This document shows positions 44,669 through 54,069 of a stretch of DNA of 64,000 bases, in pieces; position 1 is the first letter of the stretch, and each line of letters opens with the position of its first letter. Origin of the DNA: Ruminococcaceae bacterium UBA5891. Its GTDB lineage: Bacteria; Bacillota; Clostridia; Oscillospirales; Acutalibacteraceae. The notes under the pieces were generated by a model. That model made no database searches. It saw nothing but the letters and a program-made list of their open reading frames with translations, and was not told the origin of the DNA. The stretch covers positions 24,678-88,677 of the forward strand of contig DJET01000014.1 in NCBI GenBank assembly GCA_002431945.1, read 5' to 3'. The translations under genes and the position numbers were made by a program.

Positions 44669-46029
44669 TGAACTATATAAAAACCTTATTTGATTTATGG
44701 AGTCTTAAAAGAAATGAAAAAAAGACGCCCGATGAAATCTCTGATTTACAAAACCAAAAGCTTCGCAAGCTGCTGCATTATGCGTATGAGAATTCAGAAT
44801 ATTATCGGGACAGCTTTGAAAAAGCGGGTATCTCCGCCGATAAAATAGACAGCACTTCGCTTTCAAAATTTCCCACCATTGATAAATCTATTCTTTTATC
44901 ACAGTTCGACAGCATTGTAACTGTGCCGGACTTAAAGCAAGAGGAAATTCGCCGTTTTGATGAAAAAGAGAAAATTACTCGAAAGCCTTTTAACGGGAAA
45001 TATCATATTGTCCATTCTTCCGGCAGCACCGGGAAACCGGGATATTTTGTATATGATAAAAGTGCTTGGAACAGTATGTTGCTCGGTATTATCCGTGGAG
45101 CACTCTGGAATATGTCTATGTCACAAATACTTAAATTTTTGATACAAGGTCCCCGTATCATATATATCGCTGCTACTGACGGGCGCTATGGCGGGGCTAT
45201 GGCTGTAGGTGACGGAATCGACGGTGTGGGCGCAAAGCAAATCTATTTGGATATTAACACTCCGCTTGATGAGTGGATAAGCACCGTAAATGAGTTTAAG
45301 CCGAATATGATTATCGGTTATCCGTCCGCTATCAAAATCCTTGCGGAACTCGCTGAAAAAGGCGATGTGGAGTTACATGTCCTGCGTGTTGTTTCCTGTG
45401 GTGAACCGCTTGGAGCAAGCCTGCGGAAATATCTCGAAAATGTTTTTAAGGCTGATGTAATCAATTTCTACGGAGCAAGCGAATCTTTGGCACTGGGCGT
45501 AGAAAGCAGCTCGCAGGAGGGTATGCTGCTGTTTGATGATATGAACATCGTAGAAATTGAAAACGGCGTAATGTATCTTACTTGTCTTTATAACTTTGTG
45601 CAGCCGCTTATTCGCTATCGCCTTTCGGACAGTCTGACTTTGAAAGTACCAACCAAAGAAAATCGTTATCCTTTTGCTCGTGCGGTAGGTCTGCTTGGTA
45701 GAAATGAGGATATTCTATGGTTTAGCGATGGAAACGGAAAGCGTGAATTTTTACACCCACTCAGCATAGAAGGCTTTTGTATAGAGGGACTTAGGGATTA
45801 TCAATTCAGGCAGTTGTCGCCGGACACTTTTGAAATGCTTGCTGAGATCGCAGACGATTCCTTGAAGGAAAGAGTACGAAACGAAATGCTACGGCAGATG
45901 AAAATGATTCTTGAAGAAAAAGGCTTAGGGTATGTGCAATTCTATGTAACCTTTGTCCCTGAAATCCTGCCAGATCCGCAAACAGGTAAAAAGCGGTTGA
46001 TACTTACAGATATGGAGGCAACAAGATGA
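44668..46029 (+). CDS. CapK/phenylacetate-CoA-ligase-like adenylate-forming enzyme
   Basis: A 453-residue enzyme of the ANL-like superfamily, CapK/PaaK group. The P-loop-like motif is HSSGSTGKPGYF; the second is FYGASESLALG; a basic substrate-core region ends SLTLKVPTKENRYPFARAVG. Such enzymes activate a carboxylate as an acyl-adenylate. The start overlaps the hydrolase stop, so both are coupled. Together they suggest amide breakdown and re-activation, or synthesis of an acylated product; this is inference. Confidence 0.85.
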   Translation: MNYIKTLFDLWSLKRNEKKTPDEISDLQNQKLRKLLHYAYENSEYYRDSFEKAGISADKIDSTSLSKFPTIDKSILLSQFDSIVTVPDLKQEEIRRFDEKEKITRKPFNGKYHIVHSSGSTGKPGYFVYDKSAWNSMLLGIIRGALWNMSMSQILKFLIQGPRIIYIAATDGRYGGAMAVGDGIDGVGAKQIYLDINTPLDEWISTVNEFKPNMIIGYPSAIKILAELAEKGDVELHVLRVVSCGEPLGASLRKYLENVFKADVINFYGASESLALGVESSSQEGMLLFDDMNIVEIENGVMYLTCLYNFVQPLIRYRLSDSLTLKVPTKENRYPFARAVGLLGRNEDILWFSDGNGKREFLHPLSIEGFCIEGLRDYQFRQLSPDTFEMLAEIADDSLKERVRNEMLRQMKMILEEKGLGYVQFYVTFVPEILPDPQTGKKRLILTDMEATR

Positions 46030-46787
46030 AGAATACAATACTCTGTGGAAAAGATATTAGAAAAACCTTTACACAAAGCGGAAAAGAAACGCAAATACTT
46101 TTAGGTATTGATGTGAATATTTACGAGGGCGACTTTACGGTGATTATGGGTTCATCGGGTGCGGGAAAATCCACTCTGCTTTATGCTTTAAGCGGTATGG
46201 ATACCATTACCGGCGGCAGCGTCAAGTTCAAGGGAAAGGAAATTAGTAAACTTTCCGAAAAGAAAATGGCTGAACTTCGCGCCAATGAGTTCGGCTTTGT
46301 CTTTCAGCAGACACATCTTGTCAGCAACTTAACACTTTTTGAAAATGTTGCGGTAGCCGGATTCGCTGCAAAGGCAGGCAGTACCAAAGAAATTCGGGAG
46401 AAAACCGATATGCTGCTTCTTAAAATGCACGCCGAAAATGCCAAAGACCGTTTACCGTCACAAGTATCGGGCGGTGAGGCGCAAAGAGCCGCCATTGCAA
46501 GAGCAATGATTGGTAATCCCGGACTTTTATTTGCCGATGAGCCCACAGGTGCGCTCAACAAGGCAAACAGCGAAGAAGTGATGAATCTATTAACAGAACT
46601 GAACAACGACGGACAAAGCATTTTAATGGTAACCCACGATGTCCGAGCCGCTTTACACGGAAACCGTATCTTATATTTGGAGGACGGTAAAATTCTTGAT
46701 GAACTGAATTTGCCGCCCTATGGAAGCGACGACATGAAAGTAAGAGAAAACGAAGTCAATAACTGGCTTGCCTCTTTGCAATGGTAA
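46026..46787 (+). CDS. ABC transporter ATP-binding protein (LolD/MacB type)
   Basis: A 253-residue ATPase. Walker A is GSSGAGKST; the Q-loop is FVFQQTHLVSNLTL; the signature is VSGGEAQRAAIARAM; Walker B is LLFADEPTGALN. It belongs to the MacB/LolD-like group that pairs with FtsX-type permeases for export or lipoprotein handling. It overlaps the ligase end and is followed by its permease. Confidence 0.95.
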   Translation: MKNTILCGKDIRKTFTQSGKETQILLGIDVNIYEGDFTVIMGSSGAGKSTLLYALSGMDTITGGSVKFKGKEISKLSEKKMAELRANEFGFVFQQTHLVSNLTLFENVAVAGFAAKAGSTKEIREKTDMLLLKMHAENAKDRLPSQVSGGEAQRAAIARAMIGNPGLLFADEPTGALNKANSEEVMNLLTELNNDGQSILMVTHDVRAALHGNRILYLEDGKILDELNLPPYGSDDMKVRENEVNNWLASLQW

Positions 46788-46800
46788 GGGGGGTAGCTTT

Positions 46801-49149
46801 ATGGGAAACAGAACCTTATTAAAGGCAAACTTGAAGCGGCATAAGGGTGTGCTTTGCGGGATTTTTATTCTCACCCTGCTTGTTGCAGCAGCTTTAGGAA
46901 CGGTGCTCACCGTTTGGACTAATGCCGAAAAATACATTGACAGCGAGCTTGACCGAACTGGCTTCGGAGAGCTTACTGCTTGGGTAGCAAATCTACCCGA
47001 CACATCTGATTTGGAAAACAGTATTGAGTCTTTGGAAGAAATTGAGCGTGTGGAAACACAGAGCCTTATTTATTCAAACTATACTGCAAATGAAATGGAA
47101 TCCGACAGCGAGGGACAGCTAATCACCTATAACCCTTTGGAAAACCGCTATCGTTTTTTCACGGATGATTTGTCGGGATATACGGAACAGCCCGATGAGA
47201 TTACACCGGGCGAGGTGTATGTATCACCGTCAATGGTATCTATGTTTGATATCAAGATCGGTGATAAAATCACCTTTCCCATTGCAAGAGCCGGAAGAAA
47301 TCTCACTCTTACCGTAAAGGGCTTTTACGAAGATGTTTATATGGGCAGTTCTATGATCGGTATGAAAGGCTTTTTGATAAATGAATCAGACCGATACATA
47401 GCATTAGACCTTATTCATAATGCCGGAATTGACGCTCTTGCCCGTGATGGAGCAATGCTCCATATCTTCGGGGCAGAAGAAAGCGGGTTGACGGTTTCAG
47501 AACTAAACAGCCTACTAAACGAACAAACTGCACTTTCCGAATATACAGAGGCCGTTCACAGTAAGGAAGCCATAGCAGGATTTATGCTGATTCTGCAAAA
47601 TGCATTCAGCGGAATTCTTCTTGCATTTGTTCTTGTATTGCTATTTGTCGTTCTTATTGTTTTAAGTCACAGTATCAGCAGTACAATCGCTTCTGACTTT
47701 ATAAATATGGGAATTTTGAAAACAGTGGGATTTGACAGCAGCCGGCTTCGTCTGTTACAGCTTTTGCAGTATGGTATTCCTGCTACTTTAGGACTTGTGA
47801 TCGGCTTTTTAGTCTCCGTCCCTCTCGGTGGTCTGATCGCAGACGCTACGCTGACAACTACGGGCGTATTGATTCCTAAAACTCCATCACTCCTGTTTAT
47901 GTTGACCGCATTTGTTTTGATTTCGCTTTTACTTGCTCTGTTTATTTTTATCAGAACCCGCAAAATTGGCAAAATTACGCCGATAAAAGCAATTCGTGGT
48001 GAAACAGATGGTGCGATAACACAGATTAAAAGACCTGCGGCATTTGGCGGGAAAATTCATATTCGTCTTGCATTTCGTCAGTTAATGAGTGGAAAAAGCC
48101 GATATATCGGAGCATTTGTTGTGGCTCTCCTGCTGGTGTTCTTCGCTTCTCTTGTCGGGAGAATGGATGCTTGGCTCGGTTCTGATGGTAAGGGAATGAT
48201 GGACGCTTTCAACCCCGCAGATCACGACATCGGAGTTCAGTCTTTCGGTGAATTGACGCAGGAAGAATTTGAAAAAACTATTCGTGAGTATTCGGATATT
48301 ACCGATAGCTATGTGCTGGCAATGCCCACCGCTTCGCTGAACGGAATTTCATACACGGCAAATGTAATTAACGAGCCGGAGCGGTTTCATATTTTAGAGG
48401 GGCGCACTTGTACGGGTAGCAATGAAATTGTGATAACTGAATTTATCGCCGCCAATTTCGGTATTGCTATTGGTGATACCGTAACAGTTCGGGGTGACAA
48501 TGGCAGCGCCGAATATATTGTGTCAGGTATTTATTCCTGCGCAAATGATATGGGCGATAATTTCGGCATGAACCGTGAGGGATACTTAAAGATTGGAAAC
48601 GATTATCCGAACCTTTGGTGCTGGCATTATTTCCTTGCGGACAGTTCACAAAAAGGAGCGATTACCGAAGCTTTGGAATCCGCATACGGCGGTGATATTC
48701 ATGTACATGAAAACACTTGGCCGGGGCTTTTCGGGATTATCTCGACTATGCAGGCTCTCCTTGTGTTAATGTACGCTTTAGTAATTGTCTTTATCTTGAT
48801 TGTAACGGTTATGACAGGCAGTAAAATTATTTCAGCAGAGCAGAAAGATTTAGGTATTTATAAAGCAATCGGTTTTTCATCAGCGAGCTTACGGTTGACC
48901 TTTTCCCTGCGTTTTGCTATGGTTGCTGTTCTCGGAGGACTGGTCGGTACGATCTTGGCATCAATCATTACAGATCCGATTGTATCTTCTGTGATGAAGC
49001 TGGCAGGTATCAGTAATTTTGAGTCACATCCGAATTTTATCAGCGTGATTTTGCCTATGGCTATAGTAACGGTTCTTTTTGCTGCCTTTGGCTGGCTATG
49101 TGCAGGGAAAATCAAAAAAGTACCGCTTACGGTGTTAGTAGCTAATTGA
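46801..49149 (+). CDS. FtsX-domain ABC transporter permease
   Basis: A 782-residue permease with an N-terminal helix, a large extracellular domain, three helices (about 265-390), a second extracellular domain and a further helix set at the C-terminus: two FtsX units as in MacB/bacitracin-efflux transporters. GGGGGGTAG precedes the ATG at 46801. It would work with the adjacent ATPase to move a hydrophobic or peptide-like compound. Confidence 0.92.
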   Translation: MGNRTLLKANLKRHKGVLCGIFILTLLVAAALGTVLTVWTNAEKYIDSELDRTGFGELTAWVANLPDTSDLENSIESLEEIERVETQSLIYSNYTANEMESDSEGQLITYNPLENRYRFFTDDLSGYTEQPDEITPGEVYVSPSMVSMFDIKIGDKITFPIARAGRNLTLTVKGFYEDVYMGSSMIGMKGFLINESDRYIALDLIHNAGIDALARDGAMLHIFGAEESGLTVSELNSLLNEQTALSEYTEAVHSKEAIAGFMLILQNAFSGILLAFVLVLLFVVLIVLSHSISSTIASDFINMGILKTVGFDSSRLRLLQLLQYGIPATLGLVIGFLVSVPLGGLIADATLTTTGVLIPKTPSLLFMLTAFVLISLLLALFIFIRTRKIGKITPIKAIRGETDGAITQIKRPAAFGGKIHIRLAFRQLMSGKSRYIGAFVVALLLVFFASLVGRMDAWLGSDGKGMMDAFNPADHDIGVQSFGELTQEEFEKTIREYSDITDSYVLAMPTASLNGISYTANVINEPERFHILEGRTCTGSNEIVITEFIAANFGIAIGDTVTVRGDNGSAEYIVSGIYSCANDMGDNFGMNREGYLKIGNDYPNLWCWHYFLADSSQKGAITEALESAYGGDIHVHENTWPGLFGIISTMQALLVLMYALVIVFILIVTVMTGSKIISAEQKDLGIYKAIGFSSASLRLTFSLRFAMVAVLGGLVGTILASIITDPIVSSVMKLAGISNFESHPNFISVILPMAIVTVLFAAFGWLCAGKIKKVPLTVLVAN

Positions 49150-49173
49150 CTATGCCTAATTTCTATATCCAAG

Positions 49174-49218
49174 TATTTGATATAAGTATTTGCTATATTA
49201 AAGAAGCTGACTTATAAT
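49174..49218 (+). promoter_or_regulatory. Second copy of the 23-base promoter box
   Basis: The 23 bases at 49174-49196 are identical to those at 43472-43494. TTGCTA lies at 49190-49195 and TATAAT at 49213-49218, spaced 17 bases as in copy one. Confidence 0.7.
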
Positions 49219-49282
49219 ATTATCAGAGGAACAAACTTAAAAAACTTATTTGTGCCACTGCAGGCACAGGAAAGGAATTCTT

Positions 49283-49876
49283 ATGAAAAAGCTTACATTA
49301 AAAGGTATTTCGCTTGCCCTTGTGCTTGTACTTGTTATCGGCATATTTGCCGGTTGCAGCAATCAGCCTGAGAACAATAACGAAAGCCGTCAGTCGAACA
49401 ATTTCGGTGCGGCAAGCAATAATTCCCTAAGTTCTGATTTTGACAATGATGACGAATCCGAAAGAACACCTGCAACCGAACTGGTTGTCCGCTTTGGCGA
49501 CAGAGGAGAGCCGTTTATCATGCATCTGTATAACAATGATACAGCGAAAGCAATCGCCCGCTATGTGGGTACGGCTGATTGGAGATTGCCGATTTACAAT
49601 TACGAGGGCTACGAGAATTGGGAGGTTATGCAGTATTATGACATTCCCAGCCGTTATGAAATCCCATCGAATCCCGAAACTGTTACCGAAGAAGCTGCCG
49701 GAACCGTTTATTATTCAGAACCGAACCGAATCGTACTTTTCTATGGGGACGCAGAGGTGACAGGCGAATATACGCCGGTAGGATATTTTGACAACACAGA
49801 AGAATTCCGCAGTGCGGTTGAGGATAACCCCGTATTGGAGGGATGGGGAAATAAAATTGTTATCATTAGTGATTAA
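49283..49876 (+). CDS. Lipoprotein with cyclophilin-like fold
   Basis: A 197-residue lipoprotein (lipobox FAGC, residues about 22-25) with an Asn/Ser linker. The domain from about residue 65 (ELVVRFGDRGEPFIMHLYNN, then GTVYYSEPNRIVLFYGDA, YTPVGYFDN) matches the bacterial cyclophilin-like 2 fold. In this family the prolyl isomerase residues are not conserved. AAAGGAA precedes the ATG at 49283; it is the first gene of the second operon under the shared box. Confidence 0.8.
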   Translation: MKKLTLKGISLALVLVLVIGIFAGCSNQPENNNESRQSNNFGAASNNSLSSDFDNDDESERTPATELVVRFGDRGEPFIMHLYNNDTAKAIARYVGTADWRLPIYNYEGYENWEVMQYYDIPSRYEIPSNPETVTEEAAGTVYYSEPNRIVLFYGDAEVTGEYTPVGYFDNTEEFRSAVEDNPVLEGWGNKIVIISD

Positions 49877-49902
49877 AGTTATGTGTTGGGAGAGTGCATA
49901 AA

Positions 49903-50136
49903 TTGATTCCTTATGAATTAAAAAAAGACATAATAGAAAATTTAAAAGAAACAGGCTGTGATGAAGAAATAGTTGCCAAATTTACGAGTGAAGCTGAAAG
50001 AGGAGCGACCGAAGCTTGTAAAAGGCTTTTAGAAAAACATCGCAGAGGACTTCTTGATAAGCTTCATGACGACCAGAAGCAAATAGACCGATTTGATTAT
50101 CTGCTTTATATGATAAAAAACAACAATAAAATTTAA
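49903..50136 (+). CDS. Small helical protein of unknown function
   Basis: A 77-residue protein from a TTG start (GGGAG ten bases upstream). It is predicted all-helical and charged (LKKDIIENLKETGCDEEIVA; LLDKLHDDQKQIDRFDYLLY). It is similar in layout to short proteins often placed next to cargo operons in Clostridia. Function unknown. Confidence 0.6.
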   Translation: MIPYELKKDIIENLKETGCDEEIVAKFTSEAERGATEACKRLLEKHRRGLLDKLHDDQKQIDRFDYLLYMIKNNNKI

Positions 50137-50164
50137 GCGAATGATGATACAGGAGGAAGAATCT

Positions 50165-51037
50165 ATGACAGAATATAAAGAATACCATCAAGCTCATTTA
50201 ACAGGCGAACGTGCTTTGTTTGGAGCGCAGAATCTCAAAATATACGATACCGTTTTCTATGACGGTGAATCACCGCTCAAGGAAAGCAGCAACATTGAAC
50301 TTTTTAACTCCATGTTCAAATGGAAATATCCGCTATGGTATGCAAACAATATCAAAGCTCATAACTGTACATGGTTTGAAATGGGCAGAGCTGGTGTTTG
50401 GTACACAAATCATATTGAAGTCACCGACTCTTCTATTGAAGCACCGAAAAATTTCCGCCGATGTCACGATGTAATACTTAGAAATGTGACGCTTCCGAAT
50501 GCAGCAGAAACTTTATGGCATTGCGATCAAGTAAAACTTGATAACATCACTGCAAAGGGTGATTATTTTGCAATGAACAGCGAGAATATGACAATCGAAA
50601 ATCTAACGCTTTACGGCAATTATTCTTTTGACGGAGCAAAGAATGTGGAAATACATTCTTCCCGTCTACTCTCAAAGGATGCATTTTGGAATAGTGAAAA
50701 CATAACCGTATATGACTCTTTTATTTCCGGCGAATATCTCGGCTGGAACGCTAAAAATCTAACACTTATCAATTGTACTATCGAGAGTCTGCAGGGAATG
50801 TGCTATATTGAGAACCTTGTTATGAAAAATTGCAAGCTTATTAACACAACACTTGCTTTTGAATATTCCACCGTAGAGGCTCAAATCGACAGTCACATAG
50901 ATAGTGTGATAAATCCATCTGGCGGTACAATCAAAGCCAATTCTATTGGTGAGCTTATTATGGAAAGAGATAAAGTCGATGTAACCAAAACACACATTAT
51001 TTGTAAAGAGCAATGCCTTACAACCGAGTGTGCATGA
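50165..51037 (+). CDS. DUF3737 family protein, beta-helix type
   Basis: A 290-residue protein of repeated short beta-strand units (NIKAHNCTWFEMGRAGVWYT; NITVYDSFISGEYLGWNAKN), the pattern of DUF3737 proteins with a right-handed parallel beta-helix. Function is not known. AGGAGGAAG precedes the ATG. The repeats occur at about 20-residue spacing across the protein. Confidence 0.85.
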   Translation: MTEYKEYHQAHLTGERALFGAQNLKIYDTVFYDGESPLKESSNIELFNSMFKWKYPLWYANNIKAHNCTWFEMGRAGVWYTNHIEVTDSSIEAPKNFRRCHDVILRNVTLPNAAETLWHCDQVKLDNITAKGDYFAMNSENMTIENLTLYGNYSFDGAKNVEIHSSRLLSKDAFWNSENITVYDSFISGEYLGWNAKNLTLINCTIESLQGMCYIENLVMKNCKLINTTLAFEYSTVEAQIDSHIDSVINPSGGTIKANSIGELIMERDKVDVTKTHIICKEQCLTTECA

Positions 51038-51041
51038 CAAA

Positions 51042-51656
51042 ATGGTTATCTTGCTTATTAAAGGTATTTTAATCGGATTGCTTTTCGGTTTGCCTGTTGG
51101 GGCGGTCGGAACACTGACGGTACAACGTACATTAAAATTCGGAGTGAAGTCGGGTCTTTTAACGGGGCTCGGTTCTTCCGTTGCCGATTGCTTCTATGCA
51201 GTAGTAGGCGTGTTTGGTCTTACTCTCATTTCCGACTTCCTGCTGAAATACCAAGTGATTATCAATATTCTCGGTGGCGGTTTTGTGTTGCTTTTGGGAA
51301 TCCGTTTGCTGATGAAAAAGGAAGATACAGCCGGTGCAAAGGTTGAAACAATGAGCCCAATTAAGATGTTCCTATCCTCTTTTGCGGTCGGTATTACGAA
51401 TCCTGCGGCAATACTTACATTTCTATTTGCGTTTTCCTATTTCGGTATTTCAGAGGGAACAGGTTTGTTGCGAGGAATATTGCTTGTAACCGGTGTGTTT
51501 ATAGGTACTTATATTTGGTGGGGAACGCTTACCGCTGTTACCTATATCATCAAGAAAAAAACAGCGAAATTCAGTTTCCGCCATATGAATCGAATATTTG
51601 GCAGTATGCTTTCCCTCTTTGGCGTGATCGTACTGCTACGGCTTCTCTTTGAGTAA
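51042..51656 (+). CDS. LysE-type amino-acid exporter
   Basis: A 204-residue membrane protein with about six helices; the first is LLIKGILIGLLFGLPVGAVG. GLGSSVADCFYAVVGVFGL and GITNPAAILTFLFAFSYF match the LysE/RhtB exporter family. No strong ribosome site is seen; it starts five bases after the DUF3737 stop and may be coupled. The substrate is unknown. Confidence 0.85.
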   Translation: MVILLIKGILIGLLFGLPVGAVGTLTVQRTLKFGVKSGLLTGLGSSVADCFYAVVGVFGLTLISDFLLKYQVIINILGGGFVLLLGIRLLMKKEDTAGAKVETMSPIKMFLSSFAVGITNPAAILTFLFAFSYFGISEGTGLLRGILLVTGVFIGTYIWWGTLTAVTYIIKKKTAKFSFRHMNRIFGSMLSLFGVIVLLRLLFE

Positions 51657-51686
51657 ACCAAATATACAGAAATGGAGAATATCATT

Positions 51687-52226
51687 ATGAATAAAAAAGT
51701 CTTAATTATTTCAACAAGCCCCCGTAAAAACGGAAATTCGGAAATCTTGGCTGACGCTTTTCTAAAAGGAACTGTGGACGGCGGCAATACCGCAGATAAA
51801 ATCAGTCTTTATGATAAATCCATCGGCTTTTGTAAGGGCTGCCTTGCCTGTCAAAAGACGGGGCGTTGTGTCATTCACGACGACGCCGATATGATTGTAC
51901 AAAAAATGTTGATCGCAGATGTACTGGTGTTTGCCACCCCCATTTATTATTACGAAATGTCGGGACAGATGAAAACTATGCTCGACCGTGCAAATCCGCT
52001 TTTCCCTGCCAATTACGCTTTCCGTGACATTTACTTTTTATCCACAGCGGCAGAGGATGAAGAAGGTGTGGACGCTCGTGCAATCAGCGGCCTTGAAGGC
52101 TGGATTGAATGTTTCCCGAAAGCACGCCTTGCCGGTATGGTGTTCGCAGGCGGTGTAACCGGTGTAGGCGAAATCGACGGGCATTCCTCTTTGAAAAAAG
52201 CCTACGAAATGGGAAAGGCGGTTTAA
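51687..52226 (+). CDS. NADPH-dependent FMN reductase/flavodoxin-like protein
   Basis: A 179-residue flavoprotein. The start KVLIISTSPRKNGNSEILAD is the FMN-phosphate-binding loop of the NADPH-dependent FMN reductase family. Four Cys around FCKGCLACQKTGRCVIHDDA mark the iron-sulfur-flavoprotein-like subgroup, and FATPIYYYEMSGQMKTMLDR binds the isoalloxazine. A redox reaction on a quinone, nitro or cargo-linked substrate is possible. Confidence 0.88.
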   Translation: MNKKVLIISTSPRKNGNSEILADAFLKGTVDGGNTADKISLYDKSIGFCKGCLACQKTGRCVIHDDADMIVQKMLIADVLVFATPIYYYEMSGQMKTMLDRANPLFPANYAFRDIYFLSTAAEDEEGVDARAISGLEGWIECFPKARLAGMVFAGGVTGVGEIDGHSSLKKAYEMGKAV

Positions 52227-52227
52227 G

Positions 52228-52839
52228 ATGAGACGAAAGTTATTTTCTGTGTCTGTGTGTATTGTGGCTTTCACAATCATCCTGTCGGGCTGTGCAGACA
52301 GGCAAAACAATAACGATTTACAATCAAGTGAACCGCAAAACAGCGAAATTGTTACGAGTACGCAGAGCAGTTTTCTGACAGAATCAGATACGGGAGCAGA
52401 ACATTCTACTCCCTCAACAGACAATGAACAATCAAATGTGACTGATGGTTCTTCATCAAATGATAATTCTACCACGGAGAAAAGTACAGTGGAAAAAATG
52501 AATCTTCAAATCGGGAACAGCAGTTTTACAGCAACTTTGGAAAGTAATGCAGCAGTGGACGCTCTCGTGGATATGATGCGTGAAGCACCGGTTGTCATTC
52601 AAATGAGCGATTATTCCGGCTTTGAAAAGGTCGGTTCTCTCGGAACAAGCCTGCCCACCAGCAATAAACAAACAACTACGCAGTCGGGCGATATTGTTTT
52701 ATATAACGGAAATCAAATCGTTATTTTCTACGGCTCTAATTCGTGGAGCTATACAAGGCTTGGAAGAATAGATGATCTGTCAGGTTGGAAAGACGCACTT
52801 GGCAGCGGAGGTGTTACCGTTACTTTTTCAATAGATTAA
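52228..52839 (+). CDS. Second cyclophilin-like lipoprotein
   Basis: A 203-residue lipoprotein (lipobox LSGC at about residue 21) with a Ser/Thr/Asn-rich linker. The C-terminal domain (MNLQIGNSSFTATLESNAAV, VIFYGSNSWSYTRLGRIDD) has the same cyclophilin-like fold as the lipoprotein at 49283. It begins one base after the previous stop. Confidence 0.8.
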   Translation: MRRKLFSVSVCIVAFTIILSGCADRQNNNDLQSSEPQNSEIVTSTQSSFLTESDTGAEHSTPSTDNEQSNVTDGSSSNDNSTTEKSTVEKMNLQIGNSSFTATLESNAAVDALVDMMREAPVVIQMSDYSGFEKVGSLGTSLPTSNKQTTTQSGDIVLYNGNQIVIFYGSNSWSYTRLGRIDDLSGWKDALGSGGVTVTFSID

Positions 52840-52854
52840 ATATAGGTGAGTCGA

Positions 52855-54036
52855 ATGGAATACAGTTTTGATAAATTAACAAACAGAGTAAATACGAATT
52901 CCTTAAAATGGAATGTAGCAGAAAACGAACTGCCGATGTGGGTAGCTGATATGGATTTTGAAACAGCGCCCGAAATAAAAAAGGCGATATGCGAGAGGGC
53001 GGAACACGGAATATTTGGATATACCGATATTCCAAAAGAGTGGTTTGACGCATATGAGCATTGGTGGAAAAACCGTCATAATTTTCAAATAGAAACAGAG
53101 TGGCTTATTTTTTGCACCGGTATTGTGCCTGCCATTTCAAGTATAGTAAGAAAACTGACTACACCTGCGGAAAAGGTGCTTATACAAACCCCCGTATATA
53201 ATATTTTTTTCAATTCAATTATAAATAACGGATGTCAAGTTCTCGAAAGCCCGCTTAAGTATGAAGGTTTAAATTATGATATAGATTTTGAAGATTTAGA
53301 AGCAAAGCTTTCTGATCCTCAAACCACTCTAATGATACTATGCAATCCTCATAACCCTGTCGGAAAGATTTGGAGTGCGGAAACTTTGCGAAGAATCGGA
53401 AAAATGTGTGCCGAATATAATGTTACGGTCATATCGGATGAAATACACTGTGATTTGACCGATCCCGGATGTTCTTATGTGCCGTTTGCATCTGTTTCCG
53501 ATTATTGCCGCGAAATCAGTATTACTTGTGTAGCTCCTACTAAGGCGTTTAATCTTGCAGGACTTCAAACGGCCGCTGTAATTGTTCCAAATCCGGCACT
53601 TCGTCATAAAGTATGGCGTGGTTTGAATACCGACGAGGTTGCCGAGGCTAATGACTTTGCAATTCCCGCAGCAGTAGCGGCATTTAATAAAGGTGCAAAT
53701 TGGCTGGACTCTTTGCGGGAATACATATACGAGAATAAAATATTCGCTATAAATTTCATTAAAAAAGAAATTCCGAAAGTCAAAATCGTACCCTCTCAGG
53801 CTACCTATTTGCTATGGCTTGATATAGGTAATATAACTTTCTTTTCATCTGAAGCCGCTCGGTTTATTCGAGAACATACAGGATTGTATTTATCCGATGG
53901 TAGCGAATATGGTAAGGCAGGACAACAGTTTTTGCGAATGAATATTGCCTGTCCCCGTTCTCGCTTGCTTGACGGTTTGGAGCGATTAAAACAAGGCTTG
54001 GAACTATATGAACATTATTTGTTGAAGTTGTGTTAA
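52855..54036 (+). CDS. patB: PatB/MalY-type PLP-dependent C-S lyase
   Basis: A 393-residue fold-type I aminotransferase-family enzyme of the MalY/PatB group. The motif CNPHNPVGKIWSAETLRRIG, the DEIHCDL loop and the PLP lysine in CVAPTKAFNLAGLQ are typical. These enzymes cleave cystathionine or cysteine conjugates to pyruvate, ammonia and a thiol. The ATG at 52855 is chosen with GGTGAG upstream. Confidence 0.92.
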   Translation: MEYSFDKLTNRVNTNSLKWNVAENELPMWVADMDFETAPEIKKAICERAEHGIFGYTDIPKEWFDAYEHWWKNRHNFQIETEWLIFCTGIVPAISSIVRKLTTPAEKVLIQTPVYNIFFNSIINNGCQVLESPLKYEGLNYDIDFEDLEAKLSDPQTTLMILCNPHNPVGKIWSAETLRRIGKMCAEYNVTVISDEIHCDLTDPGCSYVPFASVSDYCREISITCVAPTKAFNLAGLQTAAVIVPNPALRHKVWRGLNTDEVAEANDFAIPAAVAAFNKGANWLDSLREYIYENKIFAINFIKKEIPKVKIVPSQATYLLWLDIGNITFFSSEAARFIREHTGLYLSDGSEYGKAGQQFLRMNIACPRSRLLDGLERLKQGLELYEHYLLKLC

Positions 54037-54069
54037 TTTGTTAGGAAAGTGAAGTGAAATGAAATAGAC

